The notes under the pieces are model-generated. The model was given only the letters and a program-made list of their open reading frames with translations. It was not told the DNA's origin and ran no database searches. A DNA stretch of 64,000 nt from Pseudohongiella sp. GTDB lineage: Bacteria > Pseudomonadota > Gammaproteobacteria > Pseudomonadales > Pseudohongiellaceae. The stretch is taken from contig NZ_DRFV01000003.1 in NCBI RefSeq assembly GCF_011050365.1, positions 62,001-126,000 on the forward strand, written 5' to 3'. Below, in pieces: positions 47,393 to 56,429 of the stretch. Position 1 is the first letter of the stretch; each line of letters begins with the position of its first letter. The position numbers and the translations under genes are program-made.

Positions 47393-49069
47393 CTACTCAC
47401 CCGCCGCCTGCTCAGCCTGCCAGGCCGCATCATCGAGCATCCAGACCTGGGCCCAACTGACCTGGGCTACCGGCATGCCATCACCGAGAGTGCCATCGGG
47501 AAAGCTCCAGCCCATAATATTGCGCACACGCGGCTGCACAGCGACGGCGGCCGGTGTCGAGCCGGTCCAGGTATTGGGGACCTGTCCCGTCAACAGCATC
47601 ATGATTTCTTCCACCGCCGCGTAACGCACATCAAAATCAGGCTCCAGGCGCAGGATTTCCAGATTTTCGTCAATCAACGGATGCGTAAAATTGGTGTAGT
47701 TCAGCGGCTGCATGTCGGGCGGACCAAAGTCGTTACTGAGGATGATATACGGATCCTGCTCGTTGCTCGTGCGCCAGCAACTGATCATGTAGTCACCACT
47801 GATCACACTCTGAATCTGTGTCGCCTGCTCAACCTGCCGCAACCGGACATCAACACCCACCGCAGCCCAGAACGCCTGATACATCTGTGCCAGGTCAATC
47901 AGACTTTGCTCAGGCAGGCACATCATCTCCACCGAGATGGGCTCGCCCGCACTCAACCCGTCGGAACGCTGCGGGTCATTGATATAGTCATCCAGCAGTT
48001 CTCGGGCGCGCGCCTGATCAGCCTGCGGCCAGGCTGCCGCGACACGGGGCGAATACCACACATTGTTTTCGTTAAAGTATTGCGTCTGGATCGGTGAAAT
48101 ACCGCGACCGCCCAGCACTTCCACCAACGCCTCGGGTTCAAGCGCCCAGGCCAGTGCCTGCCGCACGCGAGCATCATCCACAGGGGGTACCTGGGCATTA
48201 AAAATGGCGCTGCCACTGCTATTGCCCACCTGTTCATACAGATGAATATCTGACAATCCACGAAGTCGTGCCACGATATGCTGTCTGAGCGTCTGGATTA
48301 CATCCATGTCATCAGAGATAAGACTGGCAAGACGCGCATCTTCATCGGGCAAGGGCCGGAAGGTAATAGCATCAAGGTAAGGTAAGCCCTGCTGCCAGTA
48401 ATTTTCATTGCGCTGCAGCTCCATGCGATCATCACGGCGCCATTCCACCAGTTCAAACGGGCCGGTACCGACCGGGTACAGTCCGGCCTCATCCCCCAGG
48501 CGCTGTACCGCTGTCGGTGATACCGGCCAGCCTACCGCACGGGTCAGCATGTCGGGAAACGGAACGATGCCTTTGCTCAGGTGATAGACAACCGTAAGAT
48601 CATCAATGACTTCGACACTGTCTACGTCTCTTATAGAGCCAAATGTCACTGAACCCTGACGTTTGTGCAGATTGTCAAAATTCCATTTGATGGCAGCGGC
48701 ATCCAACGGCGTGCCATCATGAAACTCAACACCGGGTCGCAGACGCAAAGTCCACTCATCAAAGGCATCATTGGGGGTCACAGATTCAGCCAGGAATGGC
48801 CGGAAGCGACCCTGGTGATCGAGCTTAACCAGTGGATCAAACAGGGCCATGGCAACCGTGAGCGCTGCCGGGGCAACATGATTGCCGCGACCCGGCAGCC
48901 AGTTATTGGTTTCACCCTCCAACGCCACGCGCAGATGGCCGCCATGTACCGGTGGGCCCGGATCCTCAGGTGGCTGATTGTCACCCACCAGCCGGGTTTC
49001 ATCGGCCGGGGAGCAGGCAATGATCAGAGTCGCTAGCAGGGCAAGGGCAGGCTTGATAAACGTTGGCAC
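47393..49069 (-). CDS. dppA: Peptide ABC transporter substrate-binding lipoprotein, DppA/OppA-like
   Basis: 558 residues, extracytoplasmic solute-binding family 5. Lipobox LIIAC (Cys19) anchors it to a membrane. Family segments: GGHLRVALEGETNNW at the N-terminus, WTLRLRPGVEFHDGTPLDAAAIKWN near 110-135, and a conserved VGTGPFELVEW near 200. First gene of the five-gene dppABCDF-type operon. Ligand could be peptides, nickel or opines; context does not decide. Confidence 0.87.
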   Translation of the reverse strand: MPTFIKPALALLATLIIACSPADETRLVGDNQPPEDPGPPVHGGHLRVALEGETNNWLPGRGNHVAPAALTVAMALFDPLVKLDHQGRFRPFLAESVTPNDAFDEWTLRLRPGVEFHDGTPLDAAAIKWNFDNLHKRQGSVTFGSIRDVDSVEVIDDLTVVYHLSKGIVPFPDMLTRAVGWPVSPTAVQRLGDEAGLYPVGTGPFELVEWRRDDRMELQRNENYWQQGLPYLDAITFRPLPDEDARLASLISDDMDVIQTLRQHIVARLRGLSDIHLYEQVGNSSGSAIFNAQVPPVDDARVRQALAWALEPEALVEVLGGRGISPIQTQYFNENNVWYSPRVAAAWPQADQARARELLDDYINDPQRSDGLSAGEPISVEMMCLPEQSLIDLAQMYQAFWAAVGVDVRLRQVEQATQIQSVISGDYMISCWRTSNEQDPYIILSNDFGPPDMQPLNYTNFTHPLIDENLEILRLEPDFDVRYAAVEEIMMLLTGQVPNTWTGSTPAAVAVQPRVRNIMGWSFPDGTLGDGMPVAQVSWAQVWMLDDAAWQAEQAAGE

Positions 49070-49170
49070 GCAGTTCCCCGTCTTATTATTAAGTTGGCTA
49101 ACAGAGCATCGCAGCCAAACTTAACAGTAAAACGGTTTCCGTGACAAGCGCGTCCGGCGCGTGAGTACGC

Positions 49171-49863
49171 TCAGTGCAGAGTCGCGTGCGGTGGACGGAT
49201 AAGGCCGCCGGCAAAATCTGGATGCAAAAGGTCGGTTTGCTTGACCATGAGCAGATCATGCCGGACCAGTTTGTCGTACTCACCTACCGAAACCACATCA
49301 ACTTCTTCCAGCAGGACGCACACGACATCCTCACCATCCATATCTACCACGACACAACGCTTAAAGCCGTCAACGGTATAAAGGGACGCGAAGCTACCGA
49401 TATCACAGGCATGGGGGGGATAACGACCAACAGAATTGTTCAGCATGCCATAGGATGAGTATGCCGTGCCAAAGCCGGCTGCCGCCACCACATGAATGAT
49501 CTCGATGATTTCCGGATCGGTCAGATCAACGCGCACCGATTCAGCAACCGGTGCCGTCTCGCCCTGCTGCTGGCAAGTCACCAATTTCAGGAACAGGTTC
49601 ATGTCATCCTGATTCCATTCCAGCATTTCTTCGCGCTCGGAGCGCGTGCTGTCAGATGAAAAACTGACAACGCTGGTCTCGATTGTCAGGTCGTTGCGAT
49701 CGTCTTCGGACTCGAAGGGCACAACCATGGACACCATACAGAAACCTTCGCTTGATTCTGCACTGAGGCGCCAGAGAAAAGGAATATTGCCGGAGAGTTC
49801 AACCATGTTGCGTAAGACCCACGAAAAAGCTGGTATTGATACGATAGCACTTGTGCCTGACAT
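49171..49863 (-). CDS. Hypothetical protein, unrecognised
   Basis: 230 residues; an internal ATG at 49806 (MVELSGNIPFLW) may be the true start. No signal peptide or membrane helix. Composition is acidic, with an EREEMLEWNQDDMNLFLKLV helix and a C-terminal beta-rich part (CVVVDMDGEDVVCVLLEEVDVVSV). I recognise no family. It stands alone, 100 bases upstream-side of the peptide transporter operon on the same strand, and next to the AT-rich gap at 49.9-50.3 kb. Confidence 0.6.
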   Translation of the reverse strand: MSGTSAIVSIPAFSWVLRNMVELSGNIPFLWRLSAESSEGFCMVSMVVPFESEDDRNDLTIETSVVSFSSDSTRSEREEMLEWNQDDMNLFLKLVTCQQQGETAPVAESVRVDLTDPEIIEIIHVVAAAGFGTAYSSYGMLNNSVGRYPPHACDIGSFASLYTVDGFKRCVVVDMDGEDVVCVLLEEVDVVSVGEYDKLVRHDLLMVKQTDLLHPDFAGGLIRPPHATLH

Positions 49864-50369
49864 TCACCAGTGGAAATCGGGCGCGCGCTTTGCTGTCAAA
49901 GCACTACATGTGGGCACAGCAGTAACATTTCAAGACCCATAATGGGTCATCCATTCTCACTTCGTGCGGTAAATTGCACCACCTGTCGACTTGCCTGAAA
50001 AAAAACCGGAAAGACGGTTGACGACCTCTGGTTACTGTGGTGGTTTTTGGACTCAATGTTGTCCACAGAATCTGTGGATAAGTCTGGTGATAACTTGCGT
50101 AGAAAAGCCCAAAGCACTGGTAAAATGGTAGCTTGACTTAACTTGGTCAAAATTTGATCAATTATTTTTGTCTTATTATTCAATGTATTAACGAATTTAT
50201 AGGTGTTAATTCCAAATTTTACAAACTTTGACACAATTGATTGACAGTGCTGACACCGATGTGCATAAAACCCGTTGCTTCTCACAGGCGACTGCAATTT
50301 ATGCCGTTTTCCCTATGTTTTTTCAGGGTTTTTTTTAGCTATAATAAAGTCAATATTTGATCGCCCGAA
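49864..50369. other. AT-rich gap with DnaA-box palindrome
   Basis: 506 bases without a supported gene. At 50062-50078 a perfect 8-base inverted repeat (TCCACAGA-A-TCTGTGGA) creates two facing DnaA boxes: TTGTCCACA (50059-50067, one mismatch) and TGTGGATAA (50073-50081, exact). About 75 bases further, 50156-50230 is strongly AT-rich and begins GATCAATTATTTTTG, similar to the unwinding 13-mers of enterobacterial oriC. A good -10 TATAAT at 50340-50345 near the right end probably serves the plus-strand gene. Origin activity is possible but the usual origin genes are not here. Confidence 0.4.
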
Positions 50370-50837
50370 ATGGACTCACCCAGACCCATGAAACCAGCCC
50401 TGATCATTGTTACTGTTATTGCCTGCCTGAGCCTTGCAGGCATCTTCGCCCACAGCGTCTACCAGCGGAACATGGCGGTGCAGGAAAGCACTACCCTGGT
50501 CATGACGGTAACCACTGATATGCTGGTCAACTGGGACCCGCAAACTGTCCGCCGGCATGCCGACGACGCACTGCTTGCGCAGGAAAATGCCGAATCCATG
50601 CAGCGACGTTATACTCCCATGGGCCGACGGCTGGGTGCGCTGCAGGAAATCTACGACATTCGGTACCAGATCGACATGCCCGCCTGGTGGCAGGTAAACG
50701 GGCAGGTATCGGCAAGTTACACCATGAATGCCAGGTTCGAATCCGAAGTCGCAACGGTTCGCATCAGCCTGTTCCGGCAACAGGGTCGCTGGCTTATCAG
50801 TGCTTTCGACGTTCAGCCGCCCGCCATCGCATCGTGA
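50370..50837 (+). CDS. Small single-pass membrane protein, unrecognised
   Basis: 155 residues (149 if the ATG at 50388 is used). One N-terminal helix (ALIIVTVIACLSLAGIFAHSVY), then a periplasmic soluble domain with helical start (TTDMLVNWDPQTVRRHADDALL) and beta-strands ending in GRWLISAFDVQPP. The layout resembles small NTF2-like or cystatin-like periplasmic domains, but I cannot name a family. TATAAT at 50340-50345 lies 25 bases upstream of the ATG. Confidence 0.65.
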   Translation: MDSPRPMKPALIIVTVIACLSLAGIFAHSVYQRNMAVQESTTLVMTVTTDMLVNWDPQTVRRHADDALLAQENAESMQRRYTPMGRRLGALQEIYDIRYQIDMPAWWQVNGQVSASYTMNARFESEVATVRISLFRQQGRWLISAFDVQPPAIAS

Positions 50838-50855
50838 TGACACATGGCGCTCAGC

Positions 50856-51188
50856 CTAGCTGTCAGCGCGATCCGCGGTATCCCGGGCTTTATCGCTGTC
50901 CCTTTTCGCTTCTGCTCTGCCCTCGGCGGACTGCCCCTCGACACCCGGTTGTGTTGCCGGCAACAACCGACGCCACATCAACCCAAGGCCTTTGACAATC
51001 AACACCAGAAACAACGCTGCCAGCATCGCGGCCAGCAACACCAGCGCACTGCCAACCAGAAACCATAATAATTCGGCGCCAGGAATATTGTAGGACACCG
51101 CCAGCGCATAAATGGAGCCCAGCGCAATGACAAGGCCGCCGATCACTGCGCGGTTGCGACGGGAAATTCTGAATCGTGATTTACTCAA
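50856..51188 (-). CDS. Small two-helix membrane protein with TTG start
   Basis: 110 residues from a TTG at 51188. The choice rests on AAAGGA at 51196-51201 (7-base spacing) and on overlap with the zinc-ribbon gene stop at 51181; the ATG further upstream lies deep inside that gene. Two hydrophobic helices (AVIGGLVIALGSIYALAVSY; LLWFLVGSALVLLAAMLAAL) and a polar, charged C-terminus (EGRAEAKRDSDKARD). Function unknown; probably co-translated with the zinc-ribbon gene. Confidence 0.6.
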   Translation of the reverse strand: MSKSRFRISRRNRAVIGGLVIALGSIYALAVSYNIPGAELLWFLVGSALVLLAAMLAALFLVLIVKGLGLMWRRLLPATQPGVEGQSAEGRAEAKRDSDKARDTADRADS

Positions 51189-51768
51189 AACCAGGTCCTT
51201 TGGGCTTACCGCCCATATCGGTAAAGCTTGCTGTACACAAAGGGTACTGACTGCAGCCCCAGAACACACCGTTCTTGCCGCGCCGCTGCTTCAACAGATG
51301 ACCACAACGCGGGCAGCGCCAGGCATCCGCCGGCTTGCCGTTGTCATCGGACAACGTCACTTTGCAACCCTTATTGTATCCTGTGCAGTACCAATAATCG
51401 CCCCGCGAAGCGTCAGCATCGTTTTTGGCTTCCGCACGAACCAGCGGCCGGGTGCAAACCGGGCAACGATAACGCTCGTCAGGTGTGTCTGACGGCTGCC
51501 CGTCCATATCGTAAAGCTTTTTGTCGCAGGCAGGGTAGGTCGTGCAGCCCCAGAAAGGCCCCATCTTGCCTATGATGCGGCGCATCGGGTTGCGGCACCG
51601 CGGGCAATAGTGAGTGCGCTGCGGAACGGAGCTTGTGGCGGCCCCTGTCGGCGTCTCAGCATTACGCTTGTCCGCCTTGCTGGCGTTGCCGTCTGATTCG
51701 CCCTGGCTGCCACTGTTGGCGGGCACAGGTTTGTCCGGTTCAATTCCATCAAACAGATCTGCACACAT
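51181..51768 (-). CDS. Topoisomerase I-type zinc-ribbon protein
   Basis: 195 residues. Three consecutive C4 zinc ribbons of the TopA C-terminal type: CPRCRNPM...WGCTTYPACD, CPVCTRPL...YCTGYNKGC and CPRCGHLL...WGCSQYPLCT, after a low-complexity N-terminal 60 residues. It has no topoisomerase catalytic domain, so it is a stand-alone ssDNA/RNA-binding zinc-finger protein, like E. coli YrdD but larger. Partner or target unknown. Confidence 0.83.
   Translation of the reverse strand: MCADLFDGIEPDKPVPANSGSQGESDGNASKADKRNAETPTGAATSSVPQRTHYCPRCRNPMRRIIGKMGPFWGCTTYPACDKKLYDMDGQPSDTPDERYRCPVCTRPLVRAEAKNDADASRGDYWYCTGYNKGCKVTLSDDNGKPADAWRCPRCGHLLKQRRGKNGVFWGCSQYPLCTASFTDMGGKPKGPGFE
51196..51201 (-). promoter_or_regulatory. 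Shine-Dalgarno supporting the TTG start
   Basis: AAAGGA on the minus strand, inside the last codons of the zinc-ribbon gene, 7 bases before TTG at 51188. Confidence 0.55.
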
Positions 51769-51838
51769 GCATGTCGCCTCGATGTCAGACCTGAGGGCTC
51801 AGGTCCTCGTCACGTTCCGTATTTGTTGCGATGTCTGA

Positions 51839-52951
51839 TTACTGCCGTGCCTGCTCCAGCCTGGATTCCAGTTGCTGCAATAATTGGGTATTTTCATGTG
51901 CTGTGCCAACCGTGATCCTCAGTTTGTCACGCAGGCGCGGCTGGTCGAAGTAACGTATCAGGATGCCATCATCTTTCAATCCCTGATACAGCTGCTGTGC
52001 CAGCTTTTCACCGGCCCCTGGCATGGAGTCGGACCCGAGGGGCACCGTTATCAACAGGAAATTGCTTTCGCTGGGCAGAACCGCGAAACCCAGCCCAGTC
52101 AAAGCGGTACCCAGGCGAGCACGCTCGTCACGAACTTTTTGCCAGTTTACGGCTGCCTCGTCACGGGCGGCCAACGCCGCTGTAGCCAAATGTTGCGACA
52201 AGGCATCCGTATTGTAACTGTCGCGGGTTTTATACAGCATCGGCGCCAGCAGCGACGCCGAGCCGATGCCGTAAGCAAACCTGAGCCCGGCCAGCGAAAA
52301 ACCTTTACTCATGGTCCGCAGGAACATGACATTGTCGAATTCATGAATCAAGGGCACCGCGTTGTAGTTCTGCGCCGGCTCGATAAAATCGACATAGGCC
52401 TCATCGATGACCAGCACACCCTTGAACTCGGCAGCGATTTCACGCAAGCGCGAAACCGGCAGCAATTGTCCGGTCGGCGCATGAGGGTTGACAACAAATG
52501 CCAGCTTGGCGTCCACAGCGTTCAACTGAGCCGCAAAATCCTGCGGCAGGGACCAGTCGTCATTGAGGTTGACGCGACTGACACGGCACCCTTGCACGGC
52601 TGCCAGTACCGGGTATAAAGAGTAACTCGGTTCGGCCATCCCCAGCGTCTGCCCGGCATCCACAAAGGTGGTGATGGCCAGGCGCAGCAGCTCATCGCCG
52701 CCATTGGTTGCCATGATGTTATCCCGCGCCACACCGTGAGCTGCAGCTGCGACATCGCGGAAACCATCGGCAAATGGTTGTGGGTAGCGACGCAGCTCTT
52801 CCACACGCAATTGCTTCAGGGCGTCCGCGACCGACGCTGTTGCCGGGTATGGATTTTCATTGGTGTTAAGTTTGATTACCTGCTTTTGTGCAGGTTGCTC
52901 GCCCCAGGTGTAACCTGCCATATCTCGGATATTTGCTCTTTCGTATGTCAT
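51839..52951 (-). CDS. hisC: Histidinol-phosphate aminotransferase
   Basis: 370 residues from the ATG at 52951 (MTYERANIRDMAGY), preferred over 52990 because AGGT precedes it and it matches family length. PLP fold I: LNTNENPYP near the N-terminus, VIDEAYVDF, and the cofactor lysine in TMSKGFSLAGLR. It converts imidazole-acetol phosphate to histidinol phosphate with glutamate. No other his genes nearby. Confidence 0.9.
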   Translation of the reverse strand: MTYERANIRDMAGYTWGEQPAQKQVIKLNTNENPYPATASVADALKQLRVEELRRYPQPFADGFRDVAAAAHGVARDNIMATNGGDELLRLAITTFVDAGQTLGMAEPSYSLYPVLAAVQGCRVSRVNLNDDWSLPQDFAAQLNAVDAKLAFVVNPHAPTGQLLPVSRLREIAAEFKGVLVIDEAYVDFIEPAQNYNAVPLIHEFDNVMFLRTMSKGFSLAGLRFAYGIGSASLLAPMLYKTRDSYNTDALSQHLATAALAARDEAAVNWQKVRDERARLGTALTGLGFAVLPSESNFLLITVPLGSDSMPGAGEKLAQQLYQGLKDDGILIRYFDQPRLRDKLRITVGTAHENTQLLQQLESRLEQARQ

Positions 52952-53010
52952 ACCGGGTGCTACCTGTTGTCGGTTTGTTCTGAGTGTCATGTAGGTGGGG
53001 GAATGGCGGA

Positions 53011-53844
53011 TCAGGGAACATAGGTCAACGTGCGGTTGTTCCAGCCTTGTCGCCAGCGCTCTTCACCCCGCTCTGCCGGCGCGTTTTCAATCCGTCGCGC
53101 CAGCACCTGTCGCGCCGCTGCCGCGAACTGCTCCAGCACAGTGCCGGATCGGGGGTTGTCCAGCATGGTTTCCAGTACCTGCAGCAAGCCCCAACCCTCA
53201 CCCTGATAACGTTCGCTGACTGACGTACCTTCGCCCTTGAAGTTAACATAGTCGATCAGCGCGTACATACCATGGGGCACCTCGCTGTCAGCAACGCGAT
53301 AGAACTCGGCCGCAATGGCATCGGGACGCTCGCTGGCTGCCATCAGCGCTGGCAGACTACGCTCCAGACGTCGGACAATATATCCGGCCTGAATACCCCG
53401 CGTCTCATTCAGAAAATTACGCAGGGACTGCATTCGGGGGCTGTCAATATCAGCAAGGAACACATCCCGGTCTGGCCAGGGCGATGCCCACCCGGGCAAT
53501 CCGGCTATCCAGTCAGGCAAATTGACGCCACGTGCCACATAATAGCCAAGCAGGTCAGGAAAGCTCTCGACAAAACGCTCCTGCTGTCCCTGCCGGTACC
53601 AGATAAAGTGGCCGATGCCCAATGACGGAAAGTCCTCGCCTACATTCCAGCTGGTCAGGCATGACACCTGCCGGTTACACTCATTCTGAAATATTTGATC
53701 AGCAATCCAGTCGGCCTGTGACGGTTCCAGCGGGGGCAACTTTTCATCACCCCGGGCGACGGCAGACAAAAGCAACAGCGCCAGTAGCGCTACCAGACTA
53801 ACCGGGATTCTGTAGAACCTGTCCCACATGGATCTTTCCTTCAC
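53011..53844 (-). CDS. Exported protein of unknown function
   Basis: 277 residues with a signal peptide (VSLVALLALLLLSAVARG). The mature part contains IFQNECNRQVSCLTSWNVGEDF and LGIGHFIWY, two conserved-looking cysteines and an NFKGEGTSVSERYQGEGWGL stretch near the C-terminus. The spacing of Glu and GIGHF recalls lysozyme-like muramidases, but I cannot assign catalysis. Located 20 bases from the hisC end region, separate transcription likely. Confidence 0.7.
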   Translation of the reverse strand: MKERSMWDRFYRIPVSLVALLALLLLSAVARGDEKLPPLEPSQADWIADQIFQNECNRQVSCLTSWNVGEDFPSLGIGHFIWYRQGQQERFVESFPDLLGYYVARGVNLPDWIAGLPGWASPWPDRDVFLADIDSPRMQSLRNFLNETRGIQAGYIVRRLERSLPALMAASERPDAIAAEFYRVADSEVPHGMYALIDYVNFKGEGTSVSERYQGEGWGLLQVLETMLDNPRSGTVLEQFAAAARQVLARRIENAPAERGEERWRQGWNNRTLTYVP

Positions 53845-53855
53845 CAGTCACACGT

Positions 53856-54335
53856 TCAATCAAGTTGGCAGGAGAATATCAGGGCATCCTCCCGAAAGGC
53901 GCTGCCAGCCTCACTGGGATAGTAGTGCCTGCGCTCGCCAACCTGCACAAACCCCATTGAGTAGTACAGTGCCCGTGCCGCCTCATTCGACGGCCGGACT
54001 TCCAGAAAACAGGCGGTCGCCCCCAGCTTGCGGGCTTCAGCCAGCAAATGTTGCAACATGCGACGACCATATGCATTGCGACGGGAGCCGGGGTGTACAC
54101 ATAACGTCAAAATATGACTTTCACCGACGGCCGCGCTGAGCACGCCGTGCGCGAGGATACGATCACGGGTCGCCAGCACCCAGCATTCATACCCCGCCCG
54201 TAAACAATCCAGGAATATGCGTTTACTCCAGGGATTCGGATAGGAGACCTCTTCGTTGTGTACCACAAAGTCGAGATCACTGGGCCGCATTCGACGGCAT
54301 ATCACCTGGCTTGGGTCAGTAATTGTCTGAAACAT
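53856..54335 (-). CDS. rimI: Ribosomal protein S18-alanine N-acetyltransferase
   Basis: 159 residues, single GNAT domain. The acetyl-CoA loop reads HPGSRRNAYGRRML, followed by FLEVRPSNEAARALYYSMGF, the RimI signature that acetylates the N-terminal alanine of S18. It follows the psi-like gene by 30 bases, reproducing the holD-rimI arrangement of E. coli. Confidence 0.92.
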   Translation of the reverse strand: MFQTITDPSQVICRRMRPSDLDFVVHNEEVSYPNPWSKRIFLDCLRAGYECWVLATRDRILAHGVLSAAVGESHILTLCVHPGSRRNAYGRRMLQHLLAEARKLGATACFLEVRPSNEAARALYYSMGFVQVGERRHYYPSEAGSAFREDALIFSCQLD

Positions 54336-54365
54336 TGAATCTGAAATCTTGTCCTGTGCAAATGG

Positions 54366-55241
54366 TTACTCGGCGCCACGATTCAGGCGATCCCGCAAGG
54401 TCTGCATGGCCTGCCAGGCGGAACGTTTGAGCTCACCGTTGGCCTCCATGGCATGCAGTGAATGCGTGCGCAGCATGGTAAAACCGAATTGCCGGTGCAC
54501 AGACAGTTTGCCGTCATGGTCTTCCCCGCTGCCGGCGACATCGCTATACAGAAATGGCGGCGTTTGGTCAGCCAGAATCAACACCATGGCCGACGGCTGC
54601 TCACGTAGACGCCGGGCAACAAATCCGTCAACTGCCTGTCGGGCGGCCTGCTGTCCGGTGGGCAGGCCCAGATCTCCGGAAAAAGGCCAGTGAAACGTGT
54701 GTTCGTGCCAATCTGTGCTCTGCGCCTGCGGCATCAACGCCAGCAGGATTCGCTGCAACATTTGTCTGCAGGGGCCGCTCAGTCGATCGGCACCTGCAGG
54801 CAACATGGCCAGTACGGATAGCCGCTTGTCCACGTTAAACCAGCTAAAGGCAAATTCCAATGCCGGCTCGTCCGTCAATGCCGGCGCCTCTGCCGCTGCT
54901 GGCGACTGAGTCGACGTCGGCGTCTGCGCCACAGACGGTGCGTTATCAACAGGCGCAGCAGGCTTACGGGCCTCCGGGGCGGTGTCGGGGGCCGGAGCCT
55001 GACGCAGAGCGGCCCGCAATGATGCCGGTATCTGGTCTCCGGCTGCGGCCGGCGCCGCGACGGCCGCCTGTGCCCCCGCTGCCTCAGTCACAGTCTCCGG
55101 CTGAGGTTCAATGCCCGTCACCCAGTCGATATCGTGCGAAGTACCTGCCCCGGGCAGCGCTGTCCGCGGAAACCAGCTCTGAATGCCTATTTCCCGCAAC
55201 AATGTCTGTCTGCGATTCTCTGTTGCCATCAATGGCCCCAT
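54366..55241 (-). CDS. DNA polymerase III psi (HolD)-like protein with long Ala/Pro linker
   Basis: 291 residues, about twice E. coli psi. The N-terminus RRQTLLREIGIQSWFPR resembles the clamp-loader/SSB-interacting N-terminus of HolD. Residues about 45-125 are Ala/Pro/Glu-rich and probably disordered. The C-terminal domain (FSWFNVDKRLSVLAMLP, then HTFHWPFSGD) matches the fold position of psi. Assignment relies on position directly upstream of rimI plus this weak similarity; moderately sure. An upstream ATG four codons earlier may not be the true start. Confidence 0.65.
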   Translation of the reverse strand: MGPLMATENRRQTLLREIGIQSWFPRTALPGAGTSHDIDWVTGIEPQPETVTEAAGAQAAVAAPAAAGDQIPASLRAALRQAPAPDTAPEARKPAAPVDNAPSVAQTPTSTQSPAAAEAPALTDEPALEFAFSWFNVDKRLSVLAMLPAGADRLSGPCRQMLQRILLALMPQAQSTDWHEHTFHWPFSGDLGLPTGQQAARQAVDGFVARRLREQPSAMVLILADQTPPFLYSDVAGSGEDHDGKLSVHRQFGFTMLRTHSLHAMEANGELKRSAWQAMQTLRDRLNRGAE

Positions 55242-55394
55242 CTGTGACTTTCGAATTCGATTATCCGTCAGTCTGGCATTATAAAGCAGAGGAGCACCTG
55301 TGCACCAAAGCTATCTTGCTGTGCCGCCACAAACAATTGTACGGTCGCCGCAAACATGTTTGAATCTAAGGTTTTACAGACAAGGTATGCTCCT

Positions 55395-56378
55395 ATGAAA
55401 GCGTTGCTGTGCAAATCCTATGGCCCTCCCGAAAATCTGTCGCTGGAAGAGGTTGTTGACCTGGAACCGCTGCCGGGCGAAGTCATTGTTGATGTGTATG
55501 CGGCATCACTGAATTTTCCGGACACCCTGCAGATTCAGGGCAAATACCAGTTCCAGCCGCCGATGCCATTCTCGCCGGGTTCGGAAGTGGGCGGCGTGAT
55601 CTCTGCTGTCGGCAATGAAGTAACCGGGTTTTCGGTTGGCGACCGGGTCATGGCGACCCCCTCAATCGGTGGCATGGCCGAGCAGGTCAAGGTACAACCA
55701 TCAGGCTTGCGCAAGATACCTGACAGCATGGATTTCAAGACGGCTGCGGGTTTTGCCATGGTATACACCACGTCCTATCACGCCCTCAAACAGCGCGCGC
55801 AACTGCAGCCCGGCGAAACCTTGTTGGTGCTGGGCGCCAGTGGTGGTGTCGGCATGGCCGCTGTCGAACTGGGCAAACTGATGGGAGCACGGGTCATCGC
55901 AGCAGCCAGCAGCGATGAAAAGCTGGAATTTGTCAACCAGGCCGGGCCGGATGAACTGCTGAACTACGGTGACGGGGAGCTGAAAGAGAAAGTCAAAGCC
56001 CTCACCGACGGCAAGGGCGCCGACGTCATTTACGACCCGGTCGGCGGTGATCTGTTCGATCAGGCCACCCGCTGCATCAACTGGAACGGCCGCCTGCTGG
56101 TGGTCGGTTTCACCAGTGGCCGCATCCCGTCCTACCCGGCCAACCTGGCACTGCTCAAAGGCAGCTCGATGATGGGGGTATTCCTGGGTCGTTTCCGCAA
56201 GGAAGAGCCGGAAGCCTATGAGCAGAATTTCCGTGAACTGTTCGATATGTACACAGCGGGCAAGATCAAACCCATCGTCACCAAGTCCTTTGCCTTCGAG
56301 GACTACGTTGCCGCGTTCAACGTGTTCCGTGAGCGCAAAGTCATGGGCAAGGTCACCTTCGAGATCCGCTCGGAGTAA
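55395..56378 (+). CDS. NADPH:quinone oxidoreductase-like MDR enzyme
   Basis: 327 residues from the ATG at 55395 (MKALLCKSYGPPENL). Zinc-free medium-chain dehydrogenase/reductase: N-terminal GroES-like domain with PFSPGSEVGGVI, then the Rossmann motif LGASGGVGMAAVELGKLMGA. Such enzymes reduce quinones, enones or enoyl thioesters with NADPH. Substrate unknown; no operon partner. Confidence 0.87.
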   Translation: MKALLCKSYGPPENLSLEEVVDLEPLPGEVIVDVYAASLNFPDTLQIQGKYQFQPPMPFSPGSEVGGVISAVGNEVTGFSVGDRVMATPSIGGMAEQVKVQPSGLRKIPDSMDFKTAAGFAMVYTTSYHALKQRAQLQPGETLLVLGASGGVGMAAVELGKLMGARVIAAASSDEKLEFVNQAGPDELLNYGDGELKEKVKALTDGKGADVIYDPVGGDLFDQATRCINWNGRLLVVGFTSGRIPSYPANLALLKGSSMMGVFLGRFRKEEPEAYEQNFRELFDMYTAGKIKPIVTKSFAFEDYVAAFNVFRERKVMGKVTFEIRSE

Positions 56379-56429
56379 CAAGGCCTGCAACATTTCTTTA
56401 GAAGGGTACTCGAGATTTGAATCGGGTCG

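Noticed and set aside
49947-50297. 116-codon minus-strand frame in the AT-rich gap
   Set aside because: It reads through the DnaA-box palindrome and AT-rich run, has no domain and no ribosome site; probably non-coding.
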